From assembly GCA_016702605.1 (NCBI GenBank), contig JADJDQ010000021.1, positions 620,001 to 684,000 on the forward strand: a stretch of DNA of 64,000 nucleotides, given 5' to 3'. The notes below the pieces were generated by a model. The model was not told where the DNA came from. It saw only the letters and a program-made list of their open reading frames with translations, and ran no database searches. This document shows, in pieces, positions 60,063-64,000 of the stretch (the stretch's first letter is position 1; each line of letters starts with the position of its first letter). A program made the position numbers and the translations under genes. Source of the stretch: Candidatus Intricatilinea gracilis (GTDB lineage Bacteria > Pseudomonadota > Gammaproteobacteria > Burkholderiales > Burkholderiaceae_C).

Positions 60063-62093
60063 TCAGCGCGTCGCCGGCGGATTGGTGCTGGCAGTGCGAG
60101 GTGCTGCCGCGCGCGGTCCGGCGCGTTTGGCAGCTGCAGCCTTGACACTCGACTTGCCTGCCGACCTGGTGGCTGCCTTGCCACGCACGCCGGACTTGGC
60201 GGCATGTGCGCCACGATTGCGGATGCCGCCGCGGGCGACCTTGGTCGTCACACTGGGGACATAAACCACCACCTGTTGACCGGCGCTGAACTGGGTAGAG
60301 GTGGTTACCTTGTTCCATTGCGCCAGCAGGGAAGGTGCTACGCGATAACGCCGAGCCACCGAGGTGACGGTGTCGGCTCGACCGGTGCGGTAGACCACCC
60401 GGCGCAGCAGCGGGCCATCGGGCTGCAGCACCATCTGCGCATGTTCGGCCATGTGCTCCGACACATCACCCTGATGATCGTCGTCACGTGGCACCAGCAG
60501 CACCGAGCCCGACTTGATCAGCATGCGCTGCGGGATGTGATTCACCGATCGCAGCTTGTCTTCACTCACACCGATGAGTTTGGCGGCGTCGGCGGGTTTG
60601 AGCGTGCGGGTCACCTGCCAGGCCGTCCAGCTTGCCAGCGGGCCGGTGTAGGCCGCCAGGTTGCGCACGAACTCGTCGGCGTTGTCGTAGGGCAGCAGCA
60701 CCTGCGGTGTGCCGGCCGCCAGGATGACCGGCTTGTCCATCGACGGGTTGAGCGTGCGGAACTCTTCGACGTCGAGCAGCGCCAGTTCGGCGGCCAGGTC
60801 GACGTCGATGTCGCGGTAGATCGGCACACTCAAGAAGTAGGGGTGGTTGCGCAGTTCGGGCAGCGTCAGGCCGAACTTCTCCGGGTCGGCCACGATGTTC
60901 TTCACCGCCTGCAGCTTGGGCAGGTAGTTGCGCGTCTCGGCGGGCATCCGCAGGTCCTCGTAACGAGTCGACTTGCGGGCGCGTTTGTTGCGCGCGATGG
61001 CTCGACCCACATTGCCCTCGCCCCAGTTGTACGCCGCCAGCGCCAGACGCCAGTCGCCGAACATGCCGTGCAGCTTGCTCAGGTAGTCCAGCGCGGCGCG
61101 GGTCGAGGCCAGCACATCGCGCCGGTCGTCGCGAAAGACGTTCTGCTTCAGGTCGAAGTTGCGCCCGGTCGACGGAATGAACTGCCACATGCCCGAGGCC
61201 TTGGCGCTCGACATGGCCTGCGGGTTGAACGCACTTTCGATGAAGGGCAGCAGCGCCAGTTCACTTGGCATGCCCCGGCGGGTCACCTCCTCGACGATGT
61301 GGTACAGGTACCGCGAGCCACGTTCGGTCATGCGCTGCACATAGTCGGGCCTGGAGCGGTACCACTGCTCGTGGTTGCGCACCAGCTTGCCGTCCATGTC
61401 GGGCATGGCGAAGTTGTCGCGCACCCGGTCCCACAGATCGGTATGAGCCTGGGCGTCTTCGGTACTCACTGGCGCCTGCGGTTCGACCGTGTCCGTCGGA
61501 CCACCCACGGCATTGGCTGCGGTGGGCAGCTGATTGGCCTGGTCGCCTGGCAGGGGTGGCGCCACCAGAGGGCCGATGGCCGCACCTTGTGAACGGTCGG
61601 CGGGCGCCGTCACCTGGTTGCCCGGCGTAGCCGACGCAGCCTGGCTTGCCGCGCTGGCGCTTGCGGAACCAGCACCCGCCGTACCTGCGTTCGCGGCACT
61701 GGCGCCTGCTTGCACCGGCAGCGGGACTTCGCCGCGTTCCACCAGCTTGGCGGGCACCAGTGGTGAGCCGGTCCGCGCCGGCCCCGTCACCACCCCATCG
61801 TTGCGCCCGGGTGATGCCGTGGCGGCGGCGACCTGGCCTGGTTCCACCACTGCCACCAGTTCCTCGAGTGTGGCCACGGTGGTGACACGTGGTGTTGCTT
61901 CGGTATTGCCGGCGTCCGGCGCCGCGCCTGCGGCCCGAGGCACTTCGATGATGAGAGGCGGCGCTTCGATCGGGCTGGTGCTGCGCTTGCTGCTGGCGCA
62001 ACCGGCCAGCAGGATGACCACCGCGGCCAGGGTCAGAGTCTGCAGCACGCCCGCCAGACGGGTGCGGCCATGGCCGGTGGGGTGGCTGTTCAT
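60063..62093 (-). CDS. mltD: Membrane-bound lytic murein transglycosylase D-like lipoprotein
   Basis: Peptidoglycan-cleaving lipoprotein of 676 residues. The start at 62093 gives a signal peptide with lipobox LLAGC (cysteine about residue 33), then an Ala/Pro-rich spacer (about 35-220), the SLT domain with catalytic Glu in LALLPFIESAFNP and the segment ASGMWQFIPSTGR, and two LysM-like modules (TRTLKPADAAKLIGV and VYRTGRADTVTSVARRY). The tail is basic and Ala/Lys-rich. Its ATG overlaps the gloB stop (ATGA), so the two are coupled, a frequent arrangement in betaproteobacteria. Confidence 0.92.
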   Translation of the reverse strand: MNSHPTGHGRTRLAGVLQTLTLAAVVILLAGCASSKRSTSPIEAPPLIIEVPRAAGAAPDAGNTEATPRVTTVATLEELVAVVEPGQVAAATASPGRNDGVVTGPARTGSPLVPAKLVERGEVPLPVQAGASAANAGTAGAGSASASAASQAASATPGNQVTAPADRSQGAAIGPLVAPPLPGDQANQLPTAANAVGGPTDTVEPQAPVSTEDAQAHTDLWDRVRDNFAMPDMDGKLVRNHEQWYRSRPDYVQRMTERGSRYLYHIVEEVTRRGMPSELALLPFIESAFNPQAMSSAKASGMWQFIPSTGRNFDLKQNVFRDDRRDVLASTRAALDYLSKLHGMFGDWRLALAAYNWGEGNVGRAIARNKRARKSTRYEDLRMPAETRNYLPKLQAVKNIVADPEKFGLTLPELRNHPYFLSVPIYRDIDVDLAAELALLDVEEFRTLNPSMDKPVILAAGTPQVLLPYDNADEFVRNLAAYTGPLASWTAWQVTRTLKPADAAKLIGVSEDKLRSVNHIPQRMLIKSGSVLLVPRDDDHQGDVSEHMAEHAQMVLQPDGPLLRRVVYRTGRADTVTSVARRYRVAPSLLAQWNKVTTSTQFSAGQQVVVYVPSVTTKVARGGIRNRGAHAAKSGVRGKAATRSAGKSSVKAAAAKRAGPRAAAPRTASTNPPATR

Positions 62094-62875
62094 CGGTAGT
62101 CGTTCTTCCACTGTCGCAATGCCGCGAAGATCGCGACGGGGTCGGACGTTGCGGCGCCTCGGGCCAGACCGGCGGCCTGTACGTCGGGCTGCTCGCAGCG
62201 CAAGAAGGGATTGATCATGCGTTCGCGGGCCAGTCGGGCCGGCAAGGTGGGGTGACCCGCCTCGCGCAGGGACTGGCAGTGTGACGTATACCGCCCCAAC
62301 TCGGCGTTGCCAGGTTCGACAGCCCCCGCAAAGCGGAGGTTGGACAAGGTGTATTCGTGCGCACAACACACCAGGGTGGTGTCCGGCAAGGCGCTGAGGG
62401 CCAGGAGTGACGACCACATCTGTGCAGCCGTGCCTTCGAACAAACGCCCGCAGCCGCCTGAAAACAGCGTGTCACCGCAGAACAGCACGGGCTCGTCCAG
62501 GCAGGTGTCGGCGCAGAAGTAGGCCACGTGGCCGGCGGTGTGGCCGGGCACATCGAGTACCTGCCAGGTCAGTCCGAGTACGTCGAATCTGTTGCTGGCG
62601 TCGACCCGCTGCACTGTCGATGCCCAGCCGGACGGCAACGTCTCGCTCGCTGGACCCCACACCGGCGCAGGGTGGGCGCCCAGCAGCTCGGCGATGCCCC
62701 CGACATGATCGCCATGGTGGTGGGTCACTAGAATGCCTGCGAGGGTCAGGCCCTCGGCCGCGAGGGCGGCCATCACCGGCGCTGCTTCGCCCGGATCCAC
62801 GACCAAGGCCTGGCGGCCGTCGTGGAGCATCCAGATGTAGTTATCGGCAAAAGCGGGCAGGGCGACTAGATTCAT
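62090..62875 (-). CDS. gloB: Hydroxyacylglutathione hydrolase (glyoxalase II)
   Basis: Zinc metallo-hydrolase that splits S-lactoylglutathione in methylglyoxal detoxification. The metal motif VTHHHGDHVGG, the later histidine in VPGHTAGHVAYF and Asp in CGDTLFSGGCGRLFEG are intact, followed by the HAYTLSNLRF-like segment (CAHEYTLSNLRFA). With the start at 62875 (MNLVALPAFADNY) it has 261 residues. Its start codon overlaps that of the divergent methyltransferase gene. Confidence 0.95.
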   Translation of the reverse strand: MNLVALPAFADNYIWMLHDGRQALVVDPGEAAPVMAALAAEGLTLAGILVTHHHGDHVGGIAELLGAHPAPVWGPASETLPSGWASTVQRVDASNRFDVLGLTWQVLDVPGHTAGHVAYFCADTCLDEPVLFCGDTLFSGGCGRLFEGTAAQMWSSLLALSALPDTTLVCCAHEYTLSNLRFAGAVEPGNAELGRYTSHCQSLREAGHPTLPARLARERMINPFLRCEQPDVQAAGLARGAATSDPVAIFAALRQWKNDYR

Positions 62876-63821
62876 GACATCGGTGACAAGGATTATAGAA
62901 AACCCGACCTGGCTCAAATCTCCGGCGGGACGTTACCTGCTGGCCTGGGAGCAAGCCCAGCTCGACCGGGTCGTGGCGGACATCTTCGGCTTTCATGCCC
63001 TGCAATTGGGGCGTCCGGCCCTCGACGCCTTGCGTGCCAACCGCATGCCGCACCGCTGGATGCTCAATGACGCGCCCCTGCCGAGCCAGGCGGTACGTGA
63101 GACTCGACACCCGGGCGCGATGCCGATCGACGCTGCAGTGGACCACAAGCGCAGTAACGGCACGAGCCATGCGGGCCTGGCGCAGCCGACAGCGTCCTGG
63201 TTGCAGGCACCCGCGGGTGTGCAGCGGCTGGACATGCTGGCCAATTTCGAGGCGTTGCCCCTGCCTTCGCAAAGCCTCGATCTGGTCGTGCTGGCGCACA
63301 CACTCGAACTGGCCGACGATGCCCACCAGACACTGCGCGAGGTCGAACGGGTGCTCATGCCCGAAGGCCGCGTCGTCGTGATCGGCTTCAACCCCGCCAG
63401 CCTGTGGGGCCTGGCCGGCCACAGTGCCCGCGCCGCTGCACGTCTGGGCTTGCGTGGCGCCCCGCCCGACACCGGCGAACTGCTCGGGCCACGCCGCCTG
63501 CGCGACTGGTTCAAGCTGCTGGGCCTGCAGGTCGAGACCGGTTGTTTTGGCTGCTATCGCCCGCCCTGGGCCGGTGAGGTCTGGCTCGACCGTGCCGACT
63601 GGATGGAAACCGCCGGCCAGCGCTGGTGGCCGTTCTTCGGCTCGCTCTACATGGTGGTGGCCGTCAAACGTGTGCGGGCCATGCGCCTGATCGGTCCGGC
63701 CTGGAAACGCCGCAAGTCGACCTCGGCCGCCACCGCACCCGCGGTGCTCACCCCGCAGCGCAGCAACGGTCAGTCGCCCGGCGGCAAAGTCGATCTGCCA
63801 CCGCGCCGCAAGCCAGGCTGA
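62874..63821 (+). CDS. Class I SAM-dependent methyltransferase
   Basis: Predicted methyltransferase of 315 residues; it occupies the place of the YafS-like gene between gloB and rnhA in many proteobacteria. A Rossmann core is visible: VLAHTLELADDAHQTLREVE (motif II/III area), then VLMPEGRVVVIGFNP and a C-terminal helix-strand. The N-terminal glycine loop is weak, and residues 95-120 look like an insert. The ATG at 62874 faces the gloB ATG (shared CATG); a GTG at 62883 is an alternative. The substrate is unknown. Confidence 0.85.
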   Translation: MTSVTRIIENPTWLKSPAGRYLLAWEQAQLDRVVADIFGFHALQLGRPALDALRANRMPHRWMLNDAPLPSQAVRETRHPGAMPIDAAVDHKRSNGTSHAGLAQPTASWLQAPAGVQRLDMLANFEALPLPSQSLDLVVLAHTLELADDAHQTLREVERVLMPEGRVVVIGFNPASLWGLAGHSARAAARLGLRGAPPDTGELLGPRRLRDWFKLLGLQVETGCFGCYRPPWAGEVWLDRADWMETAGQRWWPFFGSLYMVVAVKRVRAMRLIGPAWKRRKSTSAATAPAVLTPQRSNGQSPGGKVDLPPRRKPG

Positions 63822-63875
63822 TCAGCCGCCCCAGGCCCTGCCACCGCGAGACCCACGCACCTATCCCTCAATCCG

Positions 63876-64000
63876 ATGACCAAGGCACCTGCCATTTCTA
63901 CTTCCCCAACGACCCCAGGCAGCGACGCGACCAAGACGGCGGCCAGTGCCTCGCCCAGTACCGCGCCCAGTGCTGCATCCAAGACGGCGACCAGCCCGAA
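63876..64000 (+). CDS. Partial gene at right edge, N-terminal low-complexity segment
   Basis: An open frame beginning MTKAPAISTSPTTPGSDATK that runs off the window. The visible 41 residues are Ala/Ser/Thr/Pro-rich and carry no domain. By gene order after gloB and the methyltransferase, rnhA or a dnaQ-type gene would be expected, but nothing in the visible part confirms this. Confidence 0.4.
   Translation, partial: MTKAPAISTSPTTPGSDATKTAASASPSTAPSAASKTATSP

Overview
The window is GC-rich, densely coded DNA from a betaproteobacterium, most likely order Burkholderiales (Sphaerotilus/Leptothrix/Rubrivivax-like at a guess; the order-level call is firmer than the genus). Support comes from the order cysB-cbiX-lptGF-pepA-holC, a phaCAB polyhydroxybutyrate cluster, the gloB-methyltransferase pair at the right end and a single chromosome-type housekeeping background. 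I see no CRISPR array, insertion sequence, integrase or rRNA. One tRNA (Ser, GGA) is present.

Layout. 1-7.4 kb: partial cysB-type regulator, CbiX-like chelatase, LptG/LptF, leucyl aminopeptidase, HolC with an unnamed partner, a lone LivJ-type binding protein and tRNA-Ser. 7.5-20.7 kb: a complete Lap-type adhesion module: LapE (TolC), LapG protease, LapD c-di-GMP receptor, a 1334-residue LapA-like adhesin, and LapC/LapB of the type I secretion system. 20.8-29.2 kb: Nudix hydrolase, maleylacetoacetate isomerase/PgeF, phaC-phaA-phaB, mnmH and an unknown gene. 29.4-34.9 kb: lexA with tandem LexA boxes, asparaginase, a radical SAM protein with a near-perfect LexA box, and an ABC-F ATPase. 35.1-41.4 kb: diguanylate cyclase, MltB, acyl-CoA synthetase and enoyl-CoA hydratase. 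41.5-46.7 kb: two paralogous secreted proteins of unknown function with a 959-bp gene-free upstream region. 46.7-52.8 kb: ETF-ubiquinone oxidoreductase, SDR, YceH, thioesterase, a PAS-LuxR regulator divergent from scoAB. 53-64 kb: unknown AT-richer gene(s), the N-degron transferases bpt and aat, a divergent PurM-like protein, dnaX-ebfC-recR, mltD-gloB, a methyltransferase and a cut-off gene.

How the parts fit. The Lap genes form a self-contained switch: LapB/LapC/LapE export the adhesin, its N-terminal retention module should keep it in the LapE pore, LapG should cut at the visible PAAG site, and LapD should hold LapG back when c-di-GMP is high. A full-length diguanylate cyclase at 35-37 kb could feed that signal (inference). 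The adhesin carries Calx-beta, cadherin-like and von Willebrand A modules, and the LapE carries an extra C-terminal NTF2-like domain, both unusual for the textbook system. A second theme is DNA damage: LexA boxes control lexA and, by position, the radical SAM gene. Lipid and carbon storage genes (phaCAB, acyl-CoA synthetase, enoyl-CoA hydratase, ETF-QO, scoAB) point to an aerobic organism that burns and stores fatty acyl units.
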